Positions 10,443-23,551 of a stretch of DNA of 64,000 bases are shown here, piece after piece. A program made the position numbers and the translations under genes. Origin of the DNA: Chara braunii (taxonomy: Eukaryota; Streptophyta; Charophyceae; Charales; Characeae); the NCBI GenBank assembly GCA_003427395.1, contig BFEA01000273.1:1667658-1731657 (forward strand). Direction: 5' to 3'. The stretch's first letter is position 1; every line of letters begins with the position of its first letter. The notes under the pieces were generated by a model, which was not told where the DNA came from, made no database searches, and saw only the letters and a program-made list of their open reading frames with translations.

Positions 10443-11293
10443 TCAACATCTGCGTTGGCACGAGACGTATGGGTGGACTCGGAAGTGACAACTTAGGAAC
10501 CTGGGATGTCGAGGGGGTATCCGCAGGTTGAGGGGTGGATGTAGAGATGGGAGTCGCGAAGATGGAGGAAGGGTCAGGGGGATCGGGCACGAGAGAGATG
10601 AGCTCAACCTCGGGACAGAGTGGATCATAACGAAAAGATCCATGACGTTCACTGAGTAGAATGTGACGTCCTCCTGTCGTATGAAGTGAGCAAACTGACG
10701 AGGAGAAGTGAAGGCGATGATGGGGTGGGACCTAGAGGAACGAGGGTTCTGGGAGGTAGGTCGGGAGGGGTGTCACCTGTTGTTCCAATGAAGGGAACTC
10801 GATGGGTCTGACAACACGTCGTTTTGAGAATGAGTGTTTCGGTCGCCCATTCACGGAACCGACGATACAAGGGAGTGTCAAGAATGAAGTCGTACCCAGT
10901 CTCCAACACGTCGAAGCATGCGGAGGAATGATAGCGCTGAGGCGCCTGCGTACTATACGGTGGCTGGAGGGTGAGGGAAAAGTGGAGGTCGGGGATCGTC
11001 TGATCGAAGAAGCGCTGCGTCTTTTTGTCTTCGAGGGTAATGGAGATTGGCGAGCGAGATCCGGACGTAGTTAGACGAGTTTCCTCAGCTGCGCGAGTGT
11101 GAATGAAATCTCTCTGCGAGCCTGAGTCCAGTAAAGCGCGATACACCCTCATGGATGTCCCGAAGCGGATAGGAATGATGTGGAGGGCGCGATCAACGTC
11201 AAAGAGTAGAGTGAGAAGACGACGCAGAACGTTCGTGTGTCTGAGAATGATGAGGCCAGTGACTATTTTTCTAAGAATGATGAGTCGATACAA
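10443..11293 (-). pseudogene. Aspartic protease and linker, element A (broken)
   Basis: Frame 10649-11293 (about 214 codons) contains the retropepsin active site as ALLDSGSQRDFIH and the downstream strand GYDFILDTP, where most gypsy proteases have ILG. The enzyme would cut the Gag-Pol polyprotein. Its upstream end at about 11243-11293 is where homology to the B and C copies stops and element D begins. Confidence 0.8.
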
Positions 11294-11394
11294 TAGTAAT
11301 TTTATTTTTTCACTCTTGGTAGATTCAACAACCTTTTTTAATGCTTCATTTTGTCAATCATCATCTCTAAGTCGGCGAAGAGATTATCACTATT

Positions 11395-12180
11395 TTAAGA
11401 GATCCGATTAATGTCCATTGAAATTTTTTTAATCTCTTGTTTACCTTTTCCTCTTAGTTTTTTAGTTTTTTGAATAAAATTTTCCCTTCTACTCGAGTTG
11501 ATTGATATCGTATACGTATGATGGTTTGAAGTACATACCATAATGGTTTGTTTTTGACCAGTCTTTATCTCATGCAAAGCAATCCAAGATTACCCTTCAT
11601 GATTAAGAAACTTGACACTTTCCATTCTACACAAGAATGAAGTACCCAGAATACAATCATGATCCAATTATGAGATCACGAATTGTAACAGTTCAACAAA
11701 TATTGTTCCAACCTTAATTACCAAAATATCAATGAAACTAAAAAGGTAAAGAGTTCCAACAATATTACTCAATATGTTTTTTGAGCTTCTATCAATAGTT
11801 GATCATAAACCCCCATAGTCCTTTGGGAAGAAGTATCATTTTTGCCCGAGAGTCTACGAAAACTCAAATTTTTACTTGATTGATATAGATAGTCAAATGA
11901 TTTGCAATGATTGCAAATCTCATTTTGTACATTTGTACATTTGTGCACAGAAAAATAGTTTATTTCTACCTTTTTTTTCAATCAGTCTTTTAATTTCTTC
12001 TCTCAATTTTAGTTTTGAAGTCATTATCTCCTTAAAGAATAAATTTGCACCAGTTTCTTCCAACATCTTTGTTATCACATCGTTGATTACCACTTTATCT
12101 TCTAGTTTATTTTTGAGAATGCTTTTTTTTTTTTCTCTTGTTTTCATTCTTTCGAAATGAAGGGTTCTGTTTCCGATCAT
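11395..12180 (-). pseudogene. Pre-protease region and decayed protease, element D
   Basis: Frame 11920-12180 encodes a helical segment (VVINDVITKMLEETGANLFF, then EIMTSKLKLREEIKRL) like the pre-protease domain of some gypsy Gag-Pol proteins. Further along the strand, broken frames give LDHDCILGTSFL, similar to the ILG strand of retropepsins. Several stops occur. I did not find a clear D-S/T-G active site, so the protease call is tentative. Confidence 0.45.
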
Positions 12181-13690
12181 TAAATATGTCGTTCAAGGTT
12201 TCTTCTTCTTGCTTTTTTTTCAAAAATCTTAGGTGCCATGTTCACTTGAAAGTTCCTTACTTCACCAATCACCATATCAGGGTCCATGATGACTTCAGAT
12301 GGTAAGACGCTTTTAAAAGTTGTCATGTTAACTGAACAAGTAGGTTTACCTGAGAAAAGTTCTACTAACTCAGGAGAATTCCGAGGAGCAGGATTTTCTT
12401 CTGGTGGATGACTACTTGAGGAAGCTTCATCATAAAAGTCTTCCACCAACGCCCGGGAATGTAAAGATAAATCAATTGTAATTGAAGGAACATATGGCTT
12501 CTACACAATTTCTTCAAGTAGTTCATATAAAAGAAAGGGATCATTTACGTCAGTCTTTTTCTTCTTCTTCCTTTTTACTTTTTCTCCATGTTTAGGGGCA
12601 AGAAGTCTTATACCTCCAAGATGTATGAGATCCAATTTATTTCAAGAACTCACATAAACATGACTCATTGCATCCTTTTTAGCAACTTCACTCCTTACAT
12701 CATCTTCGAGAGGTTTACAATAAGTGTTGGTGTGACCTCCTTCACCACAATAATAACAAGTGAAGTTTTTCATCGATCGGTCTTCATATATATATATATA
12801 TATATATATTTTAAATCTCTATCACCATTCTCTTTGTTCCTTGTGGATCTGGACTTGTTTTATCTTTTCTTATTGTCATCATCATCTTCATTTTTTTCAT
12901 CCTCGCTTTCTATATTTTTTGTCACTTTTTCATTTGAAGTAGGGATACTAGGCATAAAATTTGTCATAACTCGTAAGACAATGTTCTTTGTACTCATGTC
13001 ACTCTTTCTATTCATGCAATTTTTCGTTTCTCAATCCTTAGTTAGACTACTGATTTGTTCTAGTGACCACTTCTTGTGGGAAATTGTTAGCAAACATCTA
13101 GTTATTGCAATCATCATGTCTCATCTGAGAGGTGATGTTGAGCCTTGTTCAATATCGCCTGTCTCTCATTGACAGTGAAATTAGTAAGGAAAATGTAACA
13201 TCTTTCAGCCTCATCCAAGTATGGAATTTTTCTGGTTGTCTTAATCAATGCCTAAAGGAAAATATTAAATATGTCAAGCGCAACTCTTCTGGTATTTAAA
13301 AGGTCCTTGATAATCGTCGGAACCGAGTCTTTCACAAACTCTGTTCATTCAACTTTGACTTTTTCTCAAGTAGTAACCTTTTACATCAGTTCTTGAACTT
13401 CCAATCTTTAGTCAGAATCATAGTATGACAAAAGATACATAAGTCATTGTTTATGAATCCAACCATAACTGAGTTCAATTAATTCATATTCATCCAAGAA
13501 ATAATTTACTTGTGGTCCTCTGAAACATGAAATTATCTTATTACATCGTTTTGCTCTTGCAATATCTGATTCTCCCTTCATGATATCAATTTTCTCAATC
13601 AGTCATCGTATGACACCCACCAGGGTCTCTTCATGAGTCTCTGCGGAAGAGTTAGGTCTTCGTCTTTCAAACATTTTGACCATCATTTCT
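12180..13690 (-). pseudogene. Gag with CCHC zinc knuckle, element D (broken)
   Basis: A perfect CX2CX4HX4C knuckle (CYYCGEGGHTNTYC) is encoded at 12717-12758. Upstream on the minus strand lies a capsid-like segment, SCFRGPQVNYFLDEYELIEL, near 13450-13550. Downstream, frame 12180-12449 gives an acidic linker. The knuckle binds genomic RNA during particle assembly. Multiple stops interrupt the frame. This knuckle differs from that of element C (CLSCCQDGHTSTRC), which supports a separate family. Confidence 0.7.
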
Positions 13691-16317
13691 CTTAATACCC
13701 CTTTATATCTCTTCTCTTGTCATTTTTGACTTATTCCTTTTTGTTTTTAATCCCTTATTATCATTGCAAGAGACACGGGCTCTTTTTTTTTTTCTCTTGT
13801 CTGTACCACTCCATGAAAATTTATGGGTAGGCGATTACAGTCTAAGTAGAGATTAGAGATAAAAATATATTTTTTTAATTTTTTAATATAATTCTCAATT
13901 AATTATCTCTCACTGTCTATGTGCAGTCGTTTGCTGTATTCTTTTATAGTCTCTCGGGTCATAGAATACCTTGTCAGATTCATAATTTCATAATCAAATT
14001 GTATCGTTTATAGACCACTGCTTACTGTACTGGCAAAAGAGACTCGTTCTCTAGAGATGTGATAGAACACTCTCTCAACGGTCCTCACTCTCACTACTTT
14101 CAAAAAGTAACTGATCCAAGTCTGATTTGTATCACATCTCAAGACAAAGTATCTCATTCGATCAACAAAGAGCTATAAGTACTCAAACTTATGCGGAGTA
14201 GAGAGATTTATATCTCAGATCCGAAGAGTACCCTCTGTCTTTACTGTCCTTCCATCTACTATAATCCCAATGGGCAATTGTTCAACTTGACCAAGCATCC
14301 CCACGCATCCTTTGAACATCGTGGGCAGTGTCAAGAAAGGTATATCTTGGGATGAATATAAGCGGAAATATCAAATCTGTGTTCAAAAGTATTTATGAGT
14401 AAAAATTTTACTCTCACTATGAAATCATTCTCTCTTGCCTTGCCTACCATGACAATGGTTCCCAGTAAAGGCATTCATTATTTTCTGTCTTTAAAACCAT
14501 TAGTAGTTAAGAAACTAAGAAGTCTCTCAAATTGCCGCACTTCCGCTTCCCAAGTTACATTTCTGTGCAACTTCTCAGCCAGTCTTGTGTTATAATAAAA
14601 TTGATATGAGCTCCTCCCAGACATTCCAAATAATCACTATCTTTCTCTAGGCATGTTGGAGCGTAGATTCTCACGTCCAAATTATTTGTATTAAGGAATT
14701 TAACCACTGGAATGTAAAATATGATACGAGCTCTCTCACATATCTCATATCTTAGAATCATGAAAAGATTGTTAGACTCAGCAGTCAAACTCTCACAATA
14801 GATATCCTCGTTATTGACAACATTTTTTAGACCTCTTCACCTTTCATACAAAATCCACCACATCTGACCAATTATTTCTTGGAAAATGAAGTTTTTTTAA
14901 AGGAGGAAAATTTTTACAGAGAAGGATTTGACATGAGTACTCCAAGTGAAACTTTTATTCTTTTGCTCATATCTTATCCTCTCTTCTAGTACAATGTTAG
15001 CTACTTGTTTCGAACTTTTGCCATATTTGCAACCTTCAATCCTCTCTTGTGGCACATAAATCCTGACATCATATCCGTCAATCTAAAAAAATCGACAAGT
15101 AGACATATTTACTATTGTGCTCTTATCCTCTCATTTTTACTGCTTCATACCTCACAATCTCATAGGGGAATACTTTTTTTTTCCCACTTCCCACGTTTTT
15201 TTCCTAAGCTCAACAAAAATCTCTTGGAGGTAAGTACTTTAGATTCATCAATGTATCTAACCTTTACTCAAAAGTCTCTGGTCTGGAGGTAAGTACGGTA
15301 GATTCATCAATATATCTGACCTCTACTCACCTTCAGAGCAAACTCAATTACAACAGACCATTTGTTTCTTGAGAGACTGATATCTAGTAAGAGGGGAGTT
15401 GTAAATCACTTCAAACACAACAAACTGAGTGGATCCGGTGAAACACTTCCTTTGCTTTTTCGAGTCTTTTTTTTTTTTTGCACCACAATTTCCCAAGCGA
15501 ATACCCAACATCTTCAACCTCACATGAGAACACTATTTTCTTACTAAGAGTATTCAGTGACTACAACATTTTCCTTACTCGGACTTGAACGTCTTACAAA
15601 TTCTTACCTTTGTTGTCTGATTCCCTCCCTCTGTTGAAATTTCGTTTGTTCTCATGACAGTACATTCATTTCTCTCGCTTTTGTACCATCTTGAAAATCA
15701 GTAGTCAATTACCTTCATCACAAGAATTGTGAGGGATAAGAGGGATAAGAACCGTCTCATAAGTCACTGATATTAAACCCAACTCTACTATTTTCCCTTG
15801 TGAGGTTAATTCTGCTTTCTCATCATATATAAATTAAATGTAAGTCTCCCACAATCAGTTAAAGGTCTCACCAATATGACAACCTCCCTTTTTGATATGA
15901 GGACGATTATGATAGATATCTCCATGAAGTTCTAGAATAGACAACTGACTTGTACTAGACATATAGTCGAATTGTGACTATCATCCTTGAGGAAGGAGTT
16001 TCTCTGCTTCTAATTTGCTCTCTTCTGTCTCAATTTCTCAAAAGTGTCAATGGTTCGCAAGGCATACCTTTGATCAAGCTTGATCTTGTCCAACAACTAG
16101 TGTCAATCTCCTTCTCCAGCTCAGGGTAATACCTCATACATAAAGAAATTAAACACAGTTAGCAGCTTAGCAACTGTGATCTCCAAGAGAATCATGACTC
16201 AATGAGGATAATAAAGTTAATTTGAGGATTAAAATATTGTCAACAGTTCTAAAGTCCTGATTAAAGTTCAAAGTTGATATTAACCCAGACCCGTTCTGAA
16301 CATGAAAAATTTTCACG
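13691..16317 (-). other. Leader region of element D; no clear gene
   Basis: AT-rich DNA between primer site and Gag. A 77-codon minus frame at 14555-14788 has no recognised domain. A 59-bp-spaced direct repeat lies at 15226-15330. A leader over 2.5 kb is long for a gypsy element, so part of it may be a further insertion. Confidence 0.4.
15226..15330. repeat. Two tandem copies of a 59-bp unit
   Basis: GGAGGTAAGTAC followed by TAGATTCATCAAT and TATCT recurs at 15226 and 15285 with few differences. Confidence 0.75.
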
Positions 16318-16335
16318 TCCCCGACAACGGTGTCA
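16318..16335 (-). promoter_or_regulatory. Primer-binding site, tRNA-Asp-like
   Basis: The minus strand reads TGACACCGTTGTCGGGGA. It differs at three places from the complement of the plant tRNA-Asp(GUC) 3' end, all transitions. It marks the start of the internal region of element D and implies that its 5' LTR begins near 16340 (plus strand TGTCGCAC). Confidence 0.6.
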
Positions 16336-16339
16336 TTTT

Positions 16340-18111
16340 TGTCGCACTTGTTCCAATCAAACTTCTGGTGACAGGAAAGCTAACAGGTGGTCACGCATGA
16401 TTTTGAATGATTTTTTGCAATAAATAAGATAATTGAATCATGCAAATCATTTCCTGTTGTGTGCGTCCGGTTTCGAGCGTGCCTATCAATTGCGGTCTTT
16501 GTTGGGCCCCGGTCTTAGGAATCTTTGATTATGATTCGTAACAACAATGCTTATGCAAATAACAAATTGAAAGTTTAAAGTATGTCATGCACATATCAAG
16601 TTTTCCAATTTAGGAAATTGAGAACTGTGACAAGATCAAAAAGAAACATAATTTCAGGCAATGTCCATGCAAACGAATTAAGCTTAACTGACTTGAGGCA
16701 AAGACAAGATAAATGAAGGAAGGTGAGAACTCATAATTATATCAGAAAGTACAGATGAAAAACATAACCAGTACTCTTCAAAAATCCTCACTCATCTGTC
16801 TTAGGTATCATTCTCAATCTCTCATTTGATTGCGTCTCGTACTCTTGGAGCCGTGCCTATGTGCCTTATGAGATTGTGGATTAGAGATATATCGTCACGT
16901 AAAGCCAACCAATTCTGAATAGGTCAATCCAAGACAAAAAATTCTGAAGTAAAGCATAACACAAAATTTCTCCTATAGAGTAAGGAGATATGACTTAGAG
17001 AAGATGCCTCTTCTGAGATGTCACAATTTTGATTGTTCAGTCACCACTTCATAATAAATCTCTGCGAGGGAGATATACCTTTTGCCCAAATCAACCAAGT
17101 CATCCCAACAAGAGTTATTTATGAGAAGAAAATAAACTAAAGGCCTGGAGTAATTAGTGTAGAGTTTGGGTTCAAAACTATGGATCAACTTTATACCACT
17201 CTCATCAAAATCTTTCTCTCTCTCCTCAAGATATTTCGTTGTTGAGATCCAAATTGAATCAAAGTGCTTATGAGTTTCCTTTGTCTTCTTCACATAGATC
17301 CTCAGACCATGAATAATATCTTCTGCAAACTTAGTGAGGACAATGAAGATTTACAGATTTTATTGTCTGAACCCGACTGTATTGATATATCGGTACTGGA
17401 AAGCATCTTTAGAGGCGACCCTGTTGAAATGCGTCAATGTTAACTGGTTGACTGAAAATAAAATTTGTAGAGTTAAGTTTATTGAACGAGCTTTAATAAT
17501 GATCAAAGAATTGTTGATAGAGAAGTTGTTGACTAAAGCACTAATTGATTGATATTAATTTAATAACAGATTGATAGGAGCCATGTGATGACCGAAATTG
17601 GTAGCAGGGCTCTGATGTTGGACTTATTGAGGGAATCTGCACTGAAAACTGCCAAAGAAAACTAGACTGATTGATACTTACCACTAGTTATATCGATACC
17701 TGATTCAAACTGAAATTGACTATTTAAAAGGCGGAGTTGTGTTGAAAGTTTAGATGATATTTATCTCAAGTTGTGGTAATTGAGGCTGAATTACTTCTGT
17801 TCCTCTTTGCATCGTCTCGAGGGAAGAAACTATGTTATGCAACTTTTCATTATATCCATAGAAATAGTTAGAATATTCGATGAACTCGTGTTGATTCCTC
17901 ATGTTCCCAACTTCAACATCCCCCAACCTTCTTTTGAAGCCTTCGATCTCATTGAGTACTTTTCCTAGTTTTCTGCTTTCTCTTTATAAAGTGCTTCGTA
18001 TATCACAAAGGTGTTTCTATTTGTCGTGCTCACCTTCCTTTCATTATCTGTTGTACTTTCGTAAATAAATGACTTGCTTTTTAGCTAAATGAATTGGGGT
18101 AGCTGCTAATA
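16340..18111. other. Probable 5' LTR/flank of element D; one small open frame
   Basis: The segment starts TGTCGCAC next to the primer site and should contain the 5' LTR of element D. A minus frame 17021-17338 (about 105 codons) has no domain that I recognise. The tandem array is inserted at the right end. No second LTR copy is in the window to set the boundary. Confidence 0.35.
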
Positions 18112-18116
18112 CACTA
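18112..18116. repeat. Left target-site duplication CACTA of the tandem array
   Basis: CACTA lies directly before LTR2 and again directly after LTR4 (37874-37878). Five bases is the normal Ty3/gypsy duplication size. Confidence 0.7.
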
Positions 18117-18479
18117 TGTGACGGCCCCGCCGGGATGGCGGTCCGTCAGGATCAACACGGAAGGTTGAGAAAGGAGGAGATGGAGATGGAGCTGGAAGGG
18201 ACAGCGCAGCTCCGATGCAGACTCAACACACACGTACTCCAAAGTGTGCAAATGCAGAACGATCCAAGAAAGAGGCTGCAACTGGGGTATACCCCCAGCG
18301 GACTGACTGGACTGGATTGGATTGGCCTGGTATCGACTGTGGTACCGGGCAGGACTGGACTGGATTAAAACAGTACACGACCTGTGGGGTCAAGTTGCGG
18401 TCTGGTCTCACAGGTCGCACAGACGAATAGTCGAATAGGCCCTGGCTGTAGGCTAGGGTAGATATAGAGGCCCGCTGCA
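18117..18479 (-). repeat. LTR2 (3' LTR of element B)
   Basis: 363 bp, from TGTGACGGCCCC to CGCTGCA, with the GACTGGACTG block and AATAGGCCCTGG segment shared by all four LTRs. Confidence 0.85.
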
Positions 18480-19219
18480 CGATCCTCAGACATGTAATGG
18501 ATCGCAAGAGCCAAACACGCTATCCACAACAACCATGGAGAGCAAACTCCATGCAGTAAAGAAAGCTGAGAAATCTAGGAGCATAGCAAACTCCATGCAG
18601 AGTCCATGCAATGCAGCCTAAGCTACATAATGTCAAATGAAAAATAAATGTCTGGTATACACATCCTAATTAACAACAGAAAATGAAATGTAGCATGATG
18701 CAATCCTAAAGTTATGGAGGCAATGAATCGAAACTCCTAAGGGCAGTCACACACAAAGGTGGGATAGGTGTTCGGGCTCAAGGTGGGAGAGTGGTAGCGA
18801 AACAAAACCAATGACCCTAACAGATAGACCATCAAGGCGGGTAATGCTCGACAAAAGGGTGACACCATGCGTAGTCAACCATGAAAAGGGGAGTCTGGAA
18901 TCGGGTGGAGATATGCCTAACTGAAGGCATGCAAAAGTCGGCATCAGGGTGGTGAGGTCAGTGGGTGAGGAAAACGTGCACACAACTCACCAACTGGGCG
19001 AGAGAGTTAGATCTGGGAGCAGTGAAACCAAAATAACGCTACGGTCCCAATGCCTATGCGATACCAAGGGAGAACCTAACTCAAAGAGATCCAGCTAAGT
19101 GAGAACCATCATGCAATATATGCAAGGGATGTACAGGGTAGGGTGATGGCGTGAAGTAATCACGTTCAAAGTAGCTGAAGCTGAAAATGTTGCTCAAGTC
19201 GTCGAGGTGGTCGATGACG
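18480..19219 (-). other. 3' untranslated region of element B
   Basis: Collinear with the 3' regions of A and C. No gene, and no convincing polypurine tract beside the LTR. Confidence 0.6.
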
Positions 19220-20796
19220 TCAATGAAGTAGGAGTGGAGTCGATGTCGAAGCAGAGACGCGAAACGTTGATATCCCGAAGAAGCTGATGATGGAGTACCT
19301 GGTGGTGTGCGTCAGTAGGGGGTAGTAGGTGATTACAGTGTCAATCGCCGAGACGTCGAGGGCGTCGACGATTGCGTTGTGGACGCGCAGAGGCATTGGT
19401 CTGCTGCTAAAGAACGACCTTAGAGGGAGCGGGCTCCTCCTCAGCAATCTCCTCAGCCGGAGGAGGAGAAAAATGGTCAGTCGGCTGAGTACGAGTAGAT
19501 GTCTCAGTACGACGAGCACAATCATATCCATGCACTAACATCCCGGCGTGCTCCAAGTGCTCGAGGAGCTCTCAAGTAGCCTCCTCATCAGGATAGCCCT
19601 TCCAACGCATAAGGTACTCGATGCGTGAAGAGGTATCGTCGGTAACTCAGCGAGATACGAGGTCAGAAACAACGAACTCCTCGTGATCGTCCACCATAAT
19701 AGGTGGAGGGCGCTCATAAGGGCGTCCGACGAAGCAGTCGGACGCTCTGCGATAAGGACGCAACAAAGAGACGTGGTAGAAATTGTGTACATAAGCCTGT
19801 CGAAGGCAATCAGGTAGCTTCATACGAAAGCTGATCGGACTAGCGACAATATTAGAACCGACGGCCAAAAGGATGCGGCATGGACCGAAGAAGTGACGCC
19901 TGAACTTGCGAAGAGTATCCGGTTCAAGTAGCAAGTGGCGTGTGTCGACGAGCATATCGTCATCGATTTTAAATGGATGATCAATTCGTGACCGGTTTGC
20001 TCGTGTGGTCATGCAAGTCTAGGAGGCGGCTAGACTCGTGTGTTTGGGCTTCATAATCGTCGCTATGTGGGCGATTTTGTCATTAAGCGCAAGACAACGA
20101 GTGTCTGGGTGCAACCGCGGTGGTTGTAGGAAATCCGCGAGTACGTGAGGGTGGTAGCCGAGGTCGCAATTGAATTGCGACATCCCTGTGGCTTGCAAAA
20201 CAACGTGGTTGTACACAATCTCCGTGTGGGCTAAGTGTAAGTCCCACTGTTGGTCACCCTTAATAAAATTTCAGAACATGTTAGAGATAGTTATATTGGT
20301 GACCTCAGTCCGCCCATCCGTCTGAGCGTGGTAAGACGATGAGAAGCAGAGTTGGGATCCGTACACCTCGTGTAGGTTTCGCCAGAATGTGCTAGTTAAG
20401 CGCGGGTCATGGTCGGAGATGATGCTCTAAGGTAAGTCGTGATCTCTCACGTGTCGGTTGAAAACGATGCCGGCGACCTCATGAGCGCTAATAGCGGCAC
20501 GGGACAAAGTGTGCATACTTCGTGAAGCGATTGACGACGACCAAGATAGCATCATGACCGGGCTCGGTGCGTGGAAGAAGGGGACCAATGAAATCCATCG
20601 AGACGGACTGCCAACGACCCTCTGGTATGGGAAGGGGCTGAAGTAACCCATATGGAAGGTGGTTCGCACTGTTCACCTCCTGGCACGTAGGACACGAGAC
20701 CGTTCTCACCGAGTGAATATGAGAGAATGGTCTTGCCACCTCATAGTGTCTTGCCACTTCGCAGTGTCGGTATAGAGTGCGATATGCATCGATCAC
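19220..20796 (-). pseudogene. Integrase and chromodomain, element B (broken)
   Basis: Frame 20488-20796 has the second zinc-finger pair (CPTCQEVN) and the core start SVSMDFIGPLLP. The first (HH) half of the finger is deleted. Frame 19647-20012 carries the GPY/F-like part (FFGPCRILLAVGSNIV, then HVSLLRPY) and the chromodomain start EFVVSDLVSR, closed by a stop where element C reads on. Its role is integration of cDNA, with chromodomain targeting. It is non-functional. Confidence 0.85.
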
Positions 20797-22214
20797 CGAC
20801 TGATCAACAATGGTGATGGAGATGGCAGCAAGATAGAGGGTTCCTAATTATGATCAGGACGACGGAGAAGGCATTGACGACGCGGTTCGTTTCACCCTTG
20901 ATGAGCTGAGTGGTGAAACTGGACTTAAATAAATCACGCCATCAGCATGCCGGTCGAGGGGAAAGTTTGGGCTTCGTGAGGAAAGTCTAGGCAACAGAGT
21001 TGTCCGTGCGCACTGTGAAGGGCGCACCGTGCAGGTAATGACGCAAGTGTCGGGTAGCATACACTACTGCGAGAACCTCACGTTCATCGACAGTGTAGTT
21101 TATCTCGGCACGCAGTAGCTGACGGGAGTACAATGCGATCGGACAATCCCGACCACGGGTCTTGACGGTTTCATCCTCCCCGATGGTCAAAGAGTAAAAA
21201 ACGGGAGGACTGTCAATGGAGGGTAGTGTTGGAAGGGTAGACATCAGTCGAGAAGCAGTGTCAGCAGGAAGGGGGGGGGGAAGGAGCAACATGGGGATAA
21301 GGTGAATCAAGAGGAGATGCAAACACCTGAGAAAGTAAAACTCCTACTGCAAAATTTGACGCATCAGTAGTGACGATGAAGGGACGATCAAAATCGGGGA
21401 GGTGAAGAACCGGCGCACAAGTCACTGCCTTCTTGAGGGCGCGAAACACATCGTCGCAGAGGGGTGTCCAAAACCATGTCGGGTTCTTCTGGAGGAGGGT
21501 GGAGGTAAGGACATAGGAATACCTAGCGTATCCCCGGATGAAATTACTATAGTAACTAGTGAGGCCTAGAAAACTGTGAAGGTGCTTAACGGATGTGGGG
21601 AAAGGTCACTCCGCAATAGAAGTGATCTTCGCATCATCCATGTGGAGACCTTGGTCAGACGCATGGTGTCCTAGGAAGTCCACTTTGCGTTGGGCAAATC
21701 GACATTTACTAAGCTTGGCATAGAAGCCATGCCTGCATAAGCGATATAGGACATCGCAGAGGTGTTTGGGATGGTCTTCTAGGGTACGGCTGTAGACTAA
21801 GATGTCATCCAGGTATACGAGAACGTATTATTCAAGGATGTCCCTGAAGATATCGTTCATCGTCGTCTGGAAGGTGGCGGGTGCGTTGGTGAGGCCAAAT
21901 GACGACCGAAAGGCGGTTTTCGGTTGATCCTCTGTGGCATCGCGGATCTGGTGGTAACCGCTATGAAGATCGATCTTCGTGAAGAAGCGGTTGCCTGCCA
22001 GACAATCAAACAACTCATCCACGCGGGGCGTGGGATAGTTGTTCTTCGCCGTGAAACGGTTAAGACCACGGTAGTTAGTGAAGAGGCGAAGAGTTCCGCC
22101 CGCTTTGCGAGCAAAGAGGACGGTTGCACCCCAAGGGGAGTTATTGGGTTTAATGAAACCCAATCGAAGGAGCTCCTCAAACTGACGCTCGAGTTCCATC
22201 GCCTCTGGAATCAA
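20797..22214 (-). pseudogene. Reverse transcriptase and RNase H, element B (broken)
   Basis: Frame 21828-22214 encodes the RT fingers and palm ([34 protein letters not shown]). It has lost about 10 codons where A reads QYEFTVMPLG. A TAA at 21828-21830 sits right before YVLVYLDD. The same stop occurs in C but not in A. Frames 20987-21449 give RNase H (FIVTTDASNFAVGVLLSQVF; DEREVLAVVYATRHLRHYLH) with its acidic residues. A 38-bp tandem duplication at about 22210-22285 adds a further break. Confidence 0.85.
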
Positions 22215-22248
22215 GAGTCGGTAGGGTGCCTGATGGTGGACACGATAA

Positions 22249-23551
22249 TCAAGAGTCGGTAGGGTGCCTGATGGTGGACACGATAGTCAGGCACGAGTTG
22301 GATAGAGTGCTCAACACCGCGCATCGAAGAGATCCTCCGTATGATAAATACGAGGGAAAAATGTCGTGGTACTCTTGAATCAGATCGCGAACGGAAGACT
22401 CTACGTCGGTCGTGAACCGCGTGAGTTCCTCAACGTTTGCATCGGCACGAGAAGTATGACTTGACTCGGCAGTGAACGGCGTAGGGACCTGGGATGTCAA
22501 GGGGGTATCCGCATGCTGAGGGGTGGATGTAGAGATGGGAGCCATGAAGATGGAAGAAGGGTCAGGGGGATCGGGTTCGATTGAGATTAGCTCAACCTTG
22601 GGATAGAGTGGATCATAGCGAAGAAGATCCATGACGTTCACTGAGTAGAACGTGACGTCCTCCTGTCGTATGAAGTGAGCGAACTTAAGCAGGGAAGTGA
22701 AGACGATGTCAGGGTGGGACCAGGGAGGAACGAGGGCCCTGGGAGGTAGGTCGGAAGGGGTGTCGCTGGTGGTTCCAATGAAGGGGACTGAATGGGTCTG
22801 ACCACACTTCGTTTTGAGAACGCGTTTCTCGGTTGCCCATTCGGCCTCTGTGCCACGGAACTAGCGAGACCAGGGAGTGCCAAGAATGAAGTCGTACCCA
22901 GTCTCCAACACGCCGAAGTATGCGGAGGAATGGTAGCGTCGAGGCGCCTGGGTACTATCCGATGGCCGGAGGGTAAGGGACAAGTGGAGATCAGGGACCG
23001 TCTGATCGAAGAAGCGCTGTGTCTTTGTTATCTCCGAGGGTAACAAAGATAGGAGAGCGAGATCCGGAGGTAGCTAGCCGAGCTTCCTCAACCACGTGAG
23101 GGTGAATGAAATCACCCTGCAAGCCGAAGTCCCATAAAGCGCGGTACACCCTCATAGATGTCCCAACGCGGATGAGAATAATGGGGAGGGTGCGATAAGG
23201 GTCAGAGAGCAGAGCGAGGAGACGACGCAAGACGTTTACATGTTTCGTGAGTCGCTCCTTACGAGCTTGAATAATGCTCAAATCCAGGAGAGAGGAGACA
23301 ACATCCTCGTGAGTCGCATGCTGAGCGCTACATCGAGTTGTGCGAATGGCGCGACACGTCGGAAGTCTCGGAGGGGAACAACTAGATGTGGCGGTCTGCT
23401 GTGGGGTAGACGGTACCTCGACAGATGGTGGGGCAGAGGGAACTGCGTCTGTCGTGTCCTTAGGATCCTCTTGTGCGGTAGCCAAAGGGGAAAACCACGA
23501 TTCAATGATCGGGAAACCGGCTACGTGTGAGGCTGCAGTGGTACACTGCAC
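22249..23551 (-). pseudogene. Aspartic protease and PR-RT linker, element B (broken)
   Basis: Frame 22991-23551 contains the retropepsin region, but the active-site triad reads ALWDFGLQGDFIH; the D-S-G of A and C is lost. Frame 22638-22883 continues with the rest of the protease. Frame 22249-22641 encodes the Pro/Thr-rich linker into RT (PDPPDPSSIFMAPI). Confidence 0.75.

Larger units (their letters stand above)
5876..11293 (-). mobile_element. Element A: 3' half of a Ty3/gypsy chromovirus
   Basis: Reading on the minus strand gives protease, reverse transcriptase, RNase H, integrase with chromodomain, and then the 3' LTR (LTR1). Gag, leader and 5' LTR are missing. Homology to the B and C copies stops at about 11243, just inside the segment before protease. 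On the right it abuts element D, which has the same orientation and lacks its own 3' half. All frames are broken. No target-site duplication can be tested because the 5' end is gone. Confidence 0.9.
11291..16339 (-). mobile_element. Element D: 5' half of a second gypsy-type retrotransposon
   Basis: Minus-strand order is a tRNA-Asp-like primer site (16318-16335), a long leader, Gag with CCHC knuckle and a decayed protease. The element is then cut off at about 11290 where element A starts. Base composition is far more AT-rich than in A-C and the proteins are unrelated in detail, so this is a different family. The 5' LTR should lie right of 16340; I could not fix its outer end. RT, integrase and a 3' LTR of this family are not in the window. 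Confidence 0.7.
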
